In this document: positions 7,548 to 16,641 of the stretch, in pieces
Position numbering within the stretch: the stretch's first letter is position 1
How the letters are laid out: each line of letters opens with the position of its first letter
Assembly: GCF_001662305.1 (NCBI RefSeq)
Contig: NZ_BDEP01000030.1
Location: 1 to 64,000, forward strand
Length of the DNA: 64,000 nucleotides
Reading direction: 5' to 3'
Source: Halomonas caseinilytica
GTDB taxonomy: Bacteria > Pseudomonadota > Gammaproteobacteria > Pseudomonadales > Halomonadaceae
Made by a program: the position numbers and the translations under genes
Notes under the pieces: generated by a model
What the model was told of the DNA's origin: nothing
Seen by the model: the letters and a program-made list of their open reading frames with translations, nothing else
Database searches by the model: none

Positions 7548-8376
7548 GACCCTGGCACACGGCTGTCTGACCAAGATGGCCGTCGAGCCCGGCGACCCCG
7601 CTCGCTACACCTTGCGAGCCGGCGATGACCGCCTGCCCCTCGATTCGCTGCTGGGCGAGCCGCTGCGTCTTGCCTGGAGCGGGGCCATCGCCTGCACGAA
7701 CTGCGGTCGAGCGACTCGCAAGAGCTTCGGACAGGGCCATTGCTATCCTTGCTTCAAGCGACTCGCGCGCTGCGATACCTGCATCATGAAGCCGGAGCTG
7801 TGCCACTATTTTCAGGGCACTTGCCGTGAGCCGGAGTGGGGCGAGAGCCACTGCTTTCAGCCCCACATCGTCTACCTGGCCAATGCCTCCGGCCTCAAGG
7901 TCGGGATTACCCGCGCCACCCAGGTGCCGACCCGCTGGCTCGACCAGGGCGCGGTCCAGGCCCTGCCGATCCTCGAGGTGGATTCCCGCCAGCAGTCCGG
8001 TTTCGTCGAGATGCTCTTCAAGGGCGAGGTCTCGGATCGCACCAACTGGCGCGCCATGCTCAAGGGCGAGACACCGGAGCTGGATCTGGCGGCCGAGCGC
8101 GACCGATTATTTGCGCAACTGGCGAGCGGGCTCGATGCGCTGCGCGAGCGCTTCGGTGAGTCGACCATTCGTCCTGTGGAGGCCGCCCCGCGCACGTTCA
8201 CGTACCCGGTGCTGGAATACCCCACCAAGGTGGTGTCGCACAACTTCGACAAGCGTGCCGAGGTGGCGGGGCGCCTGATGGGGATCAAGGGGCAGTACCT
8301 GATGCTGGACAGCGGCGTGATCAACCTGCGCAAGTTCACCGGCTACGAGATCGTGGTGAGCCATGGCGTCTCGTGA
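7531..8376 (+). CDS. DUF2797 protein with cysteine cluster
   Basis: 281 aa, a DUF2797 family protein of unknown function. The N-terminal third carries a Cys-rich zinc-finger-like stretch: CTNCGRATRKSFGQGHCYPC followed by C-x2-C and two further Cys (CDTCIMKPELC...C). A GIY-YIG-like core has been suggested for this family; here VYLANASGLKVGITR resembles that fold's first two strands (inference). It starts at ATG 7531 inside the end of the DUF1315 gene. No catalytic role can be assigned. Confidence 0.85.
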   Translation: MSVVTETLAHGCLTKMAVEPGDPARYTLRAGDDRLPLDSLLGEPLRLAWSGAIACTNCGRATRKSFGQGHCYPCFKRLARCDTCIMKPELCHYFQGTCREPEWGESHCFQPHIVYLANASGLKVGITRATQVPTRWLDQGAVQALPILEVDSRQQSGFVEMLFKGEVSDRTNWRAMLKGETPELDLAAERDRLFAQLASGLDALRERFGESTIRPVEAAPRTFTYPVLEYPTKVVSHNFDKRAEVAGRLMGIKGQYLMLDSGVINLRKFTGYEIVVSHGVS

Positions 8377-8444
8377 CGGCTTGTGTCAGCGTTACAGGTT
8401 CATGCCGTAAGGACTGAATGTCACATCACAAGGAGGGTGAGCGG

Positions 8445-9131
8445 ATGTACCGATTGCATATCGCCAACAAGAACTATTCTTCCTGGTCGCTGCGCCCTTG
8501 GGTGATCATGCACCATCTGGAGATTCCCTTCGAGGAAAGGCTCACGCCTTTCGAGACCGGCTCGAGCTGGCGCAGTTTTCGCGCCTTTTCGCCCACCGGC
8601 AAGGTGCCCTGCCTGGAGGATGGCGAGCGTGCCGTCTGGGAGTCGCTGGCGATCATCGAGTACCTGGCCGAGCGGCACGAGGGTGTCTGGCCGCGTGACG
8701 AGGCCGCGAGGGCCTGGGCACGTTCGGCCAGTGCCGAGATGCATGCCGGCTTCGGTGCCCTGCGTGACGAGTGCCCGATGAACTGTGGCGCGCGGGTGCG
8801 CCTGTCGTCGCCTTCGGCGGCATTGGGCAATGATCTGGCGCGACTCGACGAGCTCTGGCAGGAAGGCTTGTCCCGTTTTGGCGGGCCTTTCCTGGCCGGT
8901 TCGGATTTCAGCGCGGTGGATGCCTTCTTCGCTCCCGTGGCATTTCGCGTGCGCAGCTTCGACCTCGAGCTCGGCGAGGCCTCGCGGCGTTATGTCGACA
9001 CACTCCTCGCACTGCCGGCGATGCGGCAGTGGGACGCCGATGCCGTGGCCGAACCCTGGCGGGAGCCTGGCCACGAGGATGACTTGCTGGCTCGCGGGAC
9101 CCTGCTGGAGGATCGTCGCGAGAACGGCTGA
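8445..9131 (+). CDS. Glutathione S-transferase family protein
   Basis: 228 aa. The N-terminal thioredoxin-fold domain begins MYRLHIANKNYSSWSLRPW, with the Ser residues of this GST subgroup near position 11-12, and has the cis-Pro loop GKVPCL and the glutathione gamma-Glu site ESLAIIEYL. A helical C-terminal domain follows (FLAGSDFSAVDAFFAPV). It probably conjugates glutathione to electrophiles or acts as a thiol transferase; substrate unknown. ATG 8445 has AAGGAGG eight bases upstream and is preferred over ATG 8418. Confidence 0.88.
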   Translation: MYRLHIANKNYSSWSLRPWVIMHHLEIPFEERLTPFETGSSWRSFRAFSPTGKVPCLEDGERAVWESLAIIEYLAERHEGVWPRDEAARAWARSASAEMHAGFGALRDECPMNCGARVRLSSPSAALGNDLARLDELWQEGLSRFGGPFLAGSDFSAVDAFFAPVAFRVRSFDLELGEASRRYVDTLLALPAMRQWDADAVAEPWREPGHEDDLLARGTLLEDRRENG

Positions 9132-9163
9132 CAACGGCACGAGACGCACAGGGAGAAGCTCGG

Positions 9164-10057
9164 ATGACGGTATCGAATCTCAAGGAGCGAGACACGGGCC
9201 GGGTCGGTTTCCGGGTCGTCGATCGGCTGACGGACCCCGAAGGCGACGCGAATGCCGATTGGCTCGGCGTCGCCGAGGAGTGCGTGCTGTGGATGGATGG
9301 CGCCGCACCGGTCAATGCCGGGCAGACGCGTAGTGGCTACCCCAGCGATGCGGCCTGGCTGGTGCGACGCTTCGTGGCGCATTTCCTGGCCAGTGTCGAC
9401 CCGGCGCGGCAGACGCGGGAACTGGTCAGCGACATCCAGGCACGCCTGGCGGCGGAGTATGATGCCCTGGCGCCGACCGACGCTGTCGGGCGGTTGGATC
9501 TGCCCTTCGCCTGTTTCGGGGCGGCACGCTTGGTCGACGATACCCTGGAGATCACCGGGGCAGGGGACTGCGTGCTGCTCTACGAAACCGATGCCGGAGA
9601 TCTGGCCTGTTTCGGCCACAGTGCGGTCAGCTCGCTCGAGCAGCAGGCAGTGGCCACGTTGCTCGAGGTCAAGGCGCGCACCGGGGCGAGCCACGACGCG
9701 GCCCTTCGTGCGACCGTCCCGCATATCCTCGACAATCAGGCCCAGCGCAACCGGCGTTTCGGCTACGATGTCGTCGAGCCCATCGGCGATCTTGCCATCG
9801 AGCTGGAGCGGGTGCTGATGCCCGCGCGCCCGGGGCGCCGATTGCTCGCCATGAGCGATGGCTTCTATCGGGCCGTCGACACCTACCATCTCTTCAGCCA
9901 CGAGCAGCTCTTCGCGGCCGCCTTCGACAGCGGACTGGACCACATCCTCTCGCGCCTGCGTGCCGCCGAGGCGGACGACCCGGAAGCGCGTGCCCATCCC
10001 CGGCTCAAGCTGCAGGACGATGCCACCGCGGTTGCCTTCGTGGTGGAAGCGCGCTGA
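9164..10057 (+). CDS. PP2C-type protein phosphatase
   Basis: 297 aa. The sequence keeps the acidic metal positions of PP2C phosphatases in reduced form: MDGAAPV near the N-terminus, GDCVLLYE mid-protein, SDGFYRAVD and the C-terminal QDDATAV. The common DGMGG/GH motif is altered to DGAA, as in divergent bacterial members. No sensor or membrane domain is attached. It may dephosphorylate Ser/Thr in a cytosolic protein; the partner kinase is not in the window. GGGAGAAG precedes ATG 9164. Confidence 0.72.
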   Translation: MTVSNLKERDTGRVGFRVVDRLTDPEGDANADWLGVAEECVLWMDGAAPVNAGQTRSGYPSDAAWLVRRFVAHFLASVDPARQTRELVSDIQARLAAEYDALAPTDAVGRLDLPFACFGAARLVDDTLEITGAGDCVLLYETDAGDLACFGHSAVSSLEQQAVATLLEVKARTGASHDAALRATVPHILDNQAQRNRRFGYDVVEPIGDLAIELERVLMPARPGRRLLAMSDGFYRAVDTYHLFSHEQLFAAAFDSGLDHILSRLRAAEADDPEARAHPRLKLQDDATAVAFVVEAR

Positions 10058-10081
10058 GGCCCTGCCAGCCGGAACCGGGAC

Positions 10082-11164
10082 TCAAGGCGTGAACAGGTCG
10101 CCCTGCGCGCCGGGTGGCTGAAAGGCCGAGGTATCCAGGGTAACGTTGCCTGGAAAGCCCAGGCGCCGGTGGCACCTGTCAAAGCGCTGGGCGAGCAGTT
10201 CGGCAAACACGCCCTCGCCGCGCATGCGGTGGCCGAAGCGGGCGTCGTAGTCGACGCCGCCACGGCACTGACGCATCAGGCTCATCACCTTGTCGGCACG
10301 CTGCGGATAGTGGGTGCTCAGCCAGTCTTCGAACAGCGGGGCGACTTCGCGGGGCAGGCGCAGCAGCATCCAGGAGGCACTGCTGGCGCCGGCGTCGCGG
10401 GCCGCTTCCAGCAGCCGTTCCAGTTCGTGATCGGTGAGGCCGGGAATCACCGGCGAGATCAGCGTCCCGACCGGCACACCGGCCCCGGCCAGGGTGCGGA
10501 TGACCTTGAGCCGTGCCTCGGGCGAGGCCGTCCGAGGTTCCAGAGTGCGCTTCAGTTCACGATCCAGGCTGGTCAGGCTGATCATCACTCGCACCAGGCG
10601 GTGCTCGGCCAGCGCTGTCAGCACGTCGAGGTCCCTCAGGATCAGCGCGCTCTTGGTCACCAGCGTCACCGGATGGCGATGCTTCAGCAGGGTCTCCAGC
10701 ACGCGACGTGTCGTTCCTCGTTCGGCTTCCAGGGGTTGGTAGCTGTCGGTATTGCCGGAAAGGTTGATCGGCCGACAGACGTAGCCCGGCTTGGCCAGTT
10801 CCTCCTCGAGACGCTCCACCAGGCCGCTGCGGGCGATCAGCCGGGTCTCGAAGTCGAGGCCCGGTGAGAGATCCCAGTAGGCATGGCTGGGGCGGGCATA
10901 ACAGTAGATGCAGCCGTGCTCGCAGCCTCGATACGGGTTGAGGGAGCGATCGAAGGGCAGGTCCGGCGAGCGGTTCCAGGACAGGGCGCTGCGTGAGGCT
11001 TCGGTCGTGACTCGGGTGGCCAGGCGCTCTGGCACGGCGTCCTGCCACCAGCCGTCGTCGATGGCCTCGCTGCGGGTCGGCGCGAAGCGATTGTGAGGAT
11101 CGAAGGTCGCGCCGCGTCCCCGGCGCGCCCCTGGGGTCGTGGGCACTCGAGTGGCCATGCTCAA
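10082..11164 (-). CDS. PA0069-family radical SAM protein
   Basis: 360 aa. The radical SAM motif C-x3-C-x2-C is present as GCEHGCIYCYARPSHAY, and the downstream sequence (LVTKSALILRDLDVLTALAE, SPVIPGLTDHE) matches the SplB-like PA0069 family. Relatedness to spore photoproduct lyase suggests a DNA-repair role, but the reaction is unknown. A consensus LexA box (11173-11188) lies 8 bp upstream of ATG 11164, so SOS induction is likely. ATG 11158 is an alternative start. It converges with the PP2C gene. Confidence 0.88.
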   Translation of the reverse strand: MSMATRVPTTPGARRGRGATFDPHNRFAPTRSEAIDDGWWQDAVPERLATRVTTEASRSALSWNRSPDLPFDRSLNPYRGCEHGCIYCYARPSHAYWDLSPGLDFETRLIARSGLVERLEEELAKPGYVCRPINLSGNTDSYQPLEAERGTTRRVLETLLKHRHPVTLVTKSALILRDLDVLTALAEHRLVRVMISLTSLDRELKRTLEPRTASPEARLKVIRTLAGAGVPVGTLISPVIPGLTDHELERLLEAARDAGASSASWMLLRLPREVAPLFEDWLSTHYPQRADKVMSLMRQCRGGVDYDARFGHRMRGEGVFAELLAQRFDRCHRRLGFPGNVTLDTSAFQPPGAQGDLFTP

Positions 11165-11172
11165 GCCTCTTT

Positions 11173-11188
11173 CTGTATTTATATACAG
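11173..11188. promoter_or_regulatory. LexA (SOS) box
   Basis: CTGT-ATTTATAT-ACAG is an exact CTGT-N8-ACAG with an A/T-only centre, matching the proteobacterial SOS box. It lies 8 bp before the radical SAM start and 125 bp before opgD. Position makes the radical SAM gene the likely target. Confidence 0.75.
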
Positions 11189-11312
11189 TATAGAGCGTCA
11201 TGCCATGAGGGCAACCGCGGAACTCGAATGGTCGTCCGGCGTTCCACAGGAACGATACGGCACCGGGATGGCCCGGCGCCTCACGGGAATGCCATGCGAG
11301 AAGGAACCCGAC

Positions 11313-12917
11313 ATGAAGCGACGCGACTTCCTGAAGATGGCCGGGGCACTTGGCGGCAGCGGCCTGCTGCCGATTTCTCCCCTGCTGGCCGCCACGGCAA
11401 GGGTCGAACCCAGCGGCGCCGGCGAGCCCTTCGACTATGCCTGGCTCAAGGGGCTGGCCCGGCAGTTGTCGACCCAGGAGCCACGCGGGCACGCCATCGA
11501 GCTGCCCGCGCCGATCAGGAACCTCGACTGGGATGCCTACCAGGCGATCCAGTATCGAGCCGACAGTGCCTTGTGGGCCGATGATCCCGGTTCGGCATTC
11601 CGTGCCCAGTTGTTCCACCTGGGGCTGCACTACAAAACGCCGGTGCGCATCCATGAAGTCGTCGATGGGCGTGCCCATGAACTGGCCTATGATCCTTCCC
11701 GGTTCGACTTCGGCGAATCGGGCGTCGAGGGGGAGCGCCTGCCCGAGGACCTGGGATACGCCGGTTTCCGGCTCCACCACCGGGATGACTGGAAGCGGGA
11801 TGTCGCGGCCTTTCTTGGCGCCAGTTACTTCCGCGCGGTGAGCGATTCCATGCAGTACGGCATGTCAGCCCGGGGGCTGGCGGTCGACACCGCGTCGGCG
11901 TCGCGCGAAGAGGAGTTTCCGGACTTCACCCGCTTCTGGCTGGAGCGACCCGAAGGTGACGAGGAGAGCGTCATCGTCTATGCCTTGCTCGAGTCCGCCA
12001 GTGTCACCGGGGCGTACCGCTTCGTCATCAGGGATCGTGAAGGTGTCGTCATGGACGTCGATGCGGCCCTCTATCCACGCCGTGCCATCGAGCGGCTCGG
12101 CGTGGCACCGCTGACCAGCATGTACATGGTCGGCGAGAACGACCGCGATGCGAACTGGGACTGGCGGCCGGAAATCCATGACTCCGACGGCCTGTCGATC
12201 CACGCCGACAGCGGTGAATGGATCTGGCGCCCGCTGACCAATCCGAAGCACTTGCGCTTCAATGCCTTCGGCGAGCGTGCGCCGCGCGGTTTTGGCCTGC
12301 TGCAGCGCGATCGCGACTTCGATCATTACCAGGACGATGGCGTCTTCTACGACCGTCGCCCCGGTGTCTGGGTCGAGCCGAAGAACGACTGGGGCGAAGG
12401 CTCGGTGCAACTGGTCGAGCTGCCCACCCTGGACGAGACCTTCGACAATATCGTCGCCTTCTGGAATCCCGCCGAGCCCACCCGGCCCGGCGAAGAGATG
12501 CTGTTCGGCTATCGTCTCTACTGGTGCGATACCTCCCCGGCGCAGCCCTCGCTGGCGCGCTGCGTGGCGACGCGCACCGGGCTCGGTGGCGTGGTCGGGC
12601 AACGACGGGAATATTTCAGCTGGCGCTTCGTGGTCGACTTCGCTGGTGGCCCCATGCCGCTGGGCGAGGATGTCGAGGTCGAACCCGTCATCGAAGCCTC
12701 TGCCGGCCGGGTCGAGATCACCTCGGCACGCCCCCAGGAGGCCATCGAGGGCTACCGCGCCATGTTCGACGTGGTGCCTCCCGATGACGGCACTGACCCC
12801 ATCACCCTGCGGCTGTACCTGAAAAGCGGCGATCGGCCCCTCACCGAAACCTGGCTCTATGAGTGGATGCCACCGCCCGCGGAGGAGCGCGAGCTGCGCA
12901 ATCCCGGCCATCTATAG
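11313..12917 (+). CDS. opgD: Periplasmic glucan biosynthesis protein OpgD/OpgG family
   Basis: 534 aa. It works in the periplasm on the backbone of osmoregulated periplasmic glucans. The N-terminus KRRDFLKMAGALGGSGLLP is a twin-arginine signal, which favours OpgD over OpgG. The body has family blocks such as FDYAWLKGLARQLS, SYFRAVSDSMQYGMSARGLAVDT, APLTSMYMVGEND, IHDSDGLSIHADSGEWIWRPL and the C-terminal LYLKSGDRPLTETWLYEW. ATG 11313 with GAAGGA upstream is chosen; the frame is open further 5'. No opgH glycosyltransferase is adjacent. Confidence 0.92.
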   Translation: MKRRDFLKMAGALGGSGLLPISPLLAATARVEPSGAGEPFDYAWLKGLARQLSTQEPRGHAIELPAPIRNLDWDAYQAIQYRADSALWADDPGSAFRAQLFHLGLHYKTPVRIHEVVDGRAHELAYDPSRFDFGESGVEGERLPEDLGYAGFRLHHRDDWKRDVAAFLGASYFRAVSDSMQYGMSARGLAVDTASASREEEFPDFTRFWLERPEGDEESVIVYALLESASVTGAYRFVIRDREGVVMDVDAALYPRRAIERLGVAPLTSMYMVGENDRDANWDWRPEIHDSDGLSIHADSGEWIWRPLTNPKHLRFNAFGERAPRGFGLLQRDRDFDHYQDDGVFYDRRPGVWVEPKNDWGEGSVQLVELPTLDETFDNIVAFWNPAEPTRPGEEMLFGYRLYWCDTSPAQPSLARCVATRTGLGGVVGQRREYFSWRFVVDFAGGPMPLGEDVEVEPVIEASAGRVEITSARPQEAIEGYRAMFDVVPPDDGTDPITLRLYLKSGDRPLTETWLYEWMPPPAEERELRNPGHL

Positions 12918-13002
12918 ATCGCAGTGCCAGGCAAGATGACCTCCGTCATCGCCAGCCCTCTGGTAGGATGGTCGGCTCGCCGAGCCTGCCTGGAGAAGCC
13001 CC

Positions 13003-14052
13003 GTGAACGATGCCCTGCCGTTCATAGCCGATGTCGACACCGCCTGTGCCGAACGGGCGAGTCGTCACCTCGATACCCTGACCAAGCCGCCGGGCAGCCT
13101 GGGCCGACTGGAAGCCTTGGCGGTAAGCCTGGCGGGCATCACCGGTGAGGCCTTTCCCAGGGTCTCCCCGCCGGCTGTGGTGGTGTTTGCCGCCGACCAC
13201 GGGGTGGCGGCGGAGGGCGTTTCGGCCTTTCCCCAGGCCGTGACCGCCCAGATGGTGGCCAACTTCGTCACCGGTGGAGCGGCCATCAATGTTTTTGCCC
13301 GACGCATCTGTGCGCATCTCGAAGTGGTCGATGTGGGCGTGGCCAATGCATTGCCCGCCGAGGGCGTCGTTCATGACCGGGTGCGCCCGGGCACCGCCAA
13401 CCTGGCTCGCGAGGCGGCCATGCAGCGTGACGAGGCGCTGGCGGCCATCGCCGCCGGCCGGCGTGCCGCCGAGCGAGCCGCAGTGGCCGGCTGCCGCTGC
13501 CTGATCGTCGGCGAGATGGGCATTGCCAATACCACGGCCAGCAGTGCCATGCTGGCCGTGCTGACCGGCGCTCCCGTGGCCGGGCTGGTCGGTCCGGGAA
13601 CGGGGGTGGCCGGTGCCGCCCTGGCGCGCAAGCAGGCGATCATCGAGTCGGCCCTGGTCGCGCGCGCGCCGGACCCCGCCGAGCCCCTGGACGTACTCGC
13701 CAAGCTGGGCGGGCTGGAGATCGCCGCCATGGTCGGGGCCTACCTGGAGGCGGCGGCAAGGCGCATGCCCGTGCTGGTCGACGGCTTCATCGCCACGGTG
13801 GCCGCACTCACCGCCTGCCGGCTTGAGCCGGCGCTGCGTCCCTATCTGATCTTCGGGCATCGTTCCCACGAGCCTGGCCATGACCATGCCCTGGCGGCGC
13901 TGGACGCCGAACCGCTGCTGGATATGTCGCTGCGGCTGGGGGAGGGCAGTGGTGCGGCCCTGGCGTTTCCGTTGCTCGAGGCGGCCAGCGCGATGCTCGC
14001 CGAGATGGCCACATTCGATGCCGCCGGCGTCGCTACCGAGGGCAAAACGTGA
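13003..14052 (+). CDS. cobT: Nicotinate-nucleotide:dimethylbenzimidazole phosphoribosyltransferase
   Basis: 349 aa. It makes alpha-ribazole phosphate from nicotinate mononucleotide and dimethylbenzimidazole, activating the lower ligand of cobalamin. The motifs TKPPGSLGRLEALA near the N-terminus, VVVFAADHGVAAEGVS, VGEMGIANTTASSA, and RLGEGSGAALAF with the catalytic Glu are all present. GTG 13003 follows TGGAGAAG. The stop overlaps the GTG of cbiB by 4 nt, the first of a chain of ATGA/GTGA junctions down to cobS. No riboswitch is visible in the 85 bp upstream. Confidence 0.96.
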   Translation: MNDALPFIADVDTACAERASRHLDTLTKPPGSLGRLEALAVSLAGITGEAFPRVSPPAVVVFAADHGVAAEGVSAFPQAVTAQMVANFVTGGAAINVFARRICAHLEVVDVGVANALPAEGVVHDRVRPGTANLAREAAMQRDEALAAIAAGRRAAERAAVAGCRCLIVGEMGIANTTASSAMLAVLTGAPVAGLVGPGTGVAGAALARKQAIIESALVARAPDPAEPLDVLAKLGGLEIAAMVGAYLEAAARRMPVLVDGFIATVAALTACRLEPALRPYLIFGHRSHEPGHDHALAALDAEPLLDMSLRLGEGSGAALAFPLLEAASAMLAEMATFDAAGVATEGKT

Positions 14053-15029
14053 GCGTCGCGCCGCTTTCGTTCGAGTTGCTGGCGCTGGTCGGTGTGGCGC
14101 TGGTCATCGACCTGGCGCTTGGCGATCCGCCTTGGTTGCCTCATCCGGTGGTCGGGATCGGTCGGGTGATTGCCTGGCTCGAACGCGCCTGGAACCATGG
14201 CTCAGCGGTGGCTCGCCAGCGGCGTGGCGTCTGGTTGGCGTGCGTGGTAGTGGTCGGCACCTGGACGCTAGCCTGGAGTGCGCTGACGGTGCTGGCCTGG
14301 GTGTCGCCCGGGCTCGCGCTGGTGGCTGAACTCGTGCTGCTGGCCATGGCGTTCGCCACTCGAGGGCTGGCCGATGCGGCCCGAGCGGTGGCCGAGCCCC
14401 TGCGGTGCGGCGACCTGCCGGCGGCCCGGCTGGCTTTGGGGCGCATCGTCGGGCGCGATACCGAGGCGCTCGACGAGGCCGGCCTGACCCGCGGGGCGGT
14501 CGAGACCGTCGCCGAAAACACCGTGGACGGCATCACCGCGCCGCTCTGCTGGGCGCTGCTCGGGGGAGCTCCCCTGGCACTGGCTTACAAGGCGGTGAAT
14601 ACCCTGGATTCCATGGTCGGCTATCGCAGCCCGCGCTATGCGGACTTCGGCCGCGCCTCGGCGCGACTCGACGATGCCGTCAACTGGCTGCCGGCCCGGC
14701 TCACGGCCCTGGCCATGTGGCTTGCGGCGCGTTTCATCGCCGAGAGCCGGACGGCCGGCGCTCTGGCTGCCACATGCCGCGAAGCGCCGCGCCATCCGAG
14801 TCCCAACGCCGGCTGGCCGGAGGCGATGGTGGCCCACTTGCTGGGCGTGAGGCTGGGCGGACTCAATCACTACGACGGGCACCCCTCTCATCGCGCCACG
14901 CTTGGCCAGCCGCGGGAGCCGCTGGTCGTCGGCCACATCGAGCGTGCCATCCGCTACATGCACGGCGGCTGGCTGGGTGTGTTGCTGTTGCTGGTGCCCC
15001 TGGTACTGCTCAGGGAGTGGCTGTCATGA
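14049..15029 (+). CDS. cbiB: Adenosylcobinamide-phosphate synthase
   Basis: 326 aa, an inner-membrane protein (CbiB; CobD in Pseudomonas naming) that attaches aminopropanol phosphate to adenosylcobyric acid. Family blocks are VALVIDLALGDPPWLPHPVVGIG, GRDTEALDEAGLTRGAVETVAENTVDG (in parts), NTLDSMVGYRSPRYADFG and NAGWPEAMVA. Several hydrophobic helices flank them. It overlaps cobT by GTGA and the downstream decarboxylase by ATGA. Confidence 0.95.
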   Translation: MSVAPLSFELLALVGVALVIDLALGDPPWLPHPVVGIGRVIAWLERAWNHGSAVARQRRGVWLACVVVVGTWTLAWSALTVLAWVSPGLALVAELVLLAMAFATRGLADAARAVAEPLRCGDLPAARLALGRIVGRDTEALDEAGLTRGAVETVAENTVDGITAPLCWALLGGAPLALAYKAVNTLDSMVGYRSPRYADFGRASARLDDAVNWLPARLTALAMWLAARFIAESRTAGALAATCREAPRHPSPNAGWPEAMVAHLLGVRLGGLNHYDGHPSHRATLGQPREPLVVGHIERAIRYMHGGWLGVLLLLVPLVLLREWLS

Positions 15030-16108
15030 CCCTTACTGCCTGGCCGGCGCATGGTGGAAGAGTGGCTCCGCTGCTGGCGCGCTTCGGCTTGCCTGCTGAT
15101 CATCCGGTGATCGATTTCAGCGCCAATCTCAACCCGTTGGGGCCGCCATCCTGGTTGCCGGCGTGGCTGTCCGGTGCCGGCGACGCGCTGGCCCGCTACC
15201 CGGACCCGGACGACGACCGGGCTCGCCGGGCGCTTGCCGAACACGACGATGTGGCCCCGGAGCGAGTGCTCGTGACCAACGGCGGCATCGAGGCGATCTA
15301 TCTGGCCGCGGCGCTGCACGCCGGCGGCCGCGCCCTGGTGATCGAACCCACCTTCAGCGAGTACGCCCTGGCCTGTCGCCGGCACGGCCTGACGGTCGAC
15401 CGGCTGGCGCTGGAGGCACCGACGTTCCGGCTCGACCTCGACGCCGCCGAGGCGGCCCTGGCCGGTATCGATGTCGTCTTCCTGTGTCGACCCAACAACC
15501 CCACTGGGACGCTGATGCCGCGTGCCGATGTCGAACGCTTGCTGGCTCGGGCGCATCGGAGCGGTACCACTCTGGTGGTGGACGAAGCCTTCGTCGACTT
15601 CACCGAGAATGACGAACGGCTCACGACGCTGCTCGATCAGGCACCGAACCTGCTGCTGTTGCGTTCCTTGACCAAGCGCTTCGACGTGCCGGGACTGCGG
15701 CTCGGCTACCTGCTCGGCGCCCCGGAGACGGTGAATCGCCTCGCCACCCAGCAGATGCCGTGGAGCGTCAACGCCCTGGCTCGAGGGCTGGTGCCACCGT
15801 TGCTCGCCGACCATGAATATCTCGCGCGTACCCGCGCCTGGCTGTCGGCCGAGCGCGGCCTGCCCGGAGCGGTGCGCGAGCTCGGTTTCACGGTGCCGGA
15901 TACCCAGGCCAACTTCTTCCTGCTGCGTGGTGGACACGATGCCGACGAGAGCCGGGCACTGTTCGCCTTCCTGCTGGAGCGCGGGTTGCTGGCCCGTCAC
16001 ACTCATGGGTTCCCCGGCCTCGAGGGAGCCTGGCTGCGGCTGGCACTGCGTGAAGCGGAGGACAACGCTCGACTGCTCGAGGCACTGACGGCCTGGAGGC
16101 GGCCATGA
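15026..16108 (+). CDS. cobC: L-threonine-O-3-phosphate decarboxylase
   Basis: 360 aa PLP enzyme of aminotransferase fold type I (CobC in Pseudomonas naming, CobD in Salmonella). It makes (R)-1-amino-2-propanol phosphate for the nucleotide loop. Visible blocks: HPVIDFSANLNPLGPP, NGGIEAIYLAAAL, FLCRPNNPTGTL, VVDEAFVDF and the PLP lysine in RSLTKRFDVPGLRLGYL. The frame extends far upstream, but ATG 15026 overlaps the cbiB stop as ATGA and fits the family length. Confidence 0.93.
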   Translation: MTLTAWPAHGGRVAPLLARFGLPADHPVIDFSANLNPLGPPSWLPAWLSGAGDALARYPDPDDDRARRALAEHDDVAPERVLVTNGGIEAIYLAAALHAGGRALVIEPTFSEYALACRRHGLTVDRLALEAPTFRLDLDAAEAALAGIDVVFLCRPNNPTGTLMPRADVERLLARAHRSGTTLVVDEAFVDFTENDERLTTLLDQAPNLLLLRSLTKRFDVPGLRLGYLLGAPETVNRLATQQMPWSVNALARGLVPPLLADHEYLARTRAWLSAERGLPGAVRELGFTVPDTQANFFLLRGGHDADESRALFAFLLERGLLARHTHGFPGLEGAWLRLALREAEDNARLLEALTAWRRP

Positions 16109-16641
16109 TCGCCTTCGTTGCCGGCGGAGCGCGCTCGGGCAAGAGCGACGTGGCCGAAGCCCTGGTGAGCGAGCAGCGGGCGCGGTGCGGCGGTGCGCGC
16201 TATTACCTGGCCACGGCGCAGGGCCGCGACGACGAGATGGCCGCGCGGATCGCCCGGCATCGTCACCGCCGCGGCGACGACTGGGTGACCCTGGAACCAC
16301 CACTGGCGCTGGCCGAGGCCTTGTCGACGATCCCCCAGGGCAGTGCCGTACTGCTCGACTGCCTGACCCTGTGGGCCAGCCGAGTGATGTTCGAAGCCGA
16401 ACTGGCGGCCTCCGAAGGCCGGGCGATGCTGGCGCATGGGCTCGTCGAGGCGCGTCGCCGAGAACTGGCCCTGGTGGTGGTCTCCAACGACCTCAACGAA
16501 GACCTGCCGCCGCGTGATGCACAGGTGTGGCATTACCTGGCCTTCCTGCAGGCGTTGCACTGCGATCTGGCCGCCGAGGCGGACAGGGTCATCGAGGTGG
16601 TGGCCGGCCGGGGCATCGACTGGAAAGGAGAGTCCGCATGA
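16105..16641 (+). CDS. cobU: Adenosylcobinamide kinase/guanylyltransferase
   Basis: 178 aa bifunctional enzyme (CobU/CobP). It phosphorylates adenosylcobinamide, then transfers GMP from GTP. The P-loop GGARSGKSD is at residues 7-15, the guanylylated His region is RIARHRHRRGDDW, and VLLDCLTLW provides the Walker B aspartate. The C-terminal DLPPRDAQVWHYLAFLQALHCDLAAEADRVIEVVAG is typical. It overlaps the neighbours on both sides by 4 nt. A shortened paralogue lies at 18024. Confidence 0.95.
   Translation: MIAFVAGGARSGKSDVAEALVSEQRARCGGARYYLATAQGRDDEMAARIARHRHRRGDDWVTLEPPLALAEALSTIPQGSAVLLDCLTLWASRVMFEAELAASEGRAMLAHGLVEARRRELALVVVSNDLNEDLPPRDAQVWHYLAFLQALHCDLAAEADRVIEVVAGRGIDWKGESA

Noticed and set aside
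12918-13002. Possible third B12 riboswitch before cobT
   Set aside because: No B12 box or GCAACGG block in the 85-bp gap.
14405-15025. Long upstream extension of the threonine-phosphate decarboxylase frame
   Set aside because: It lies inside cbiB in another frame; ATG 15026 fits overlap and family length.
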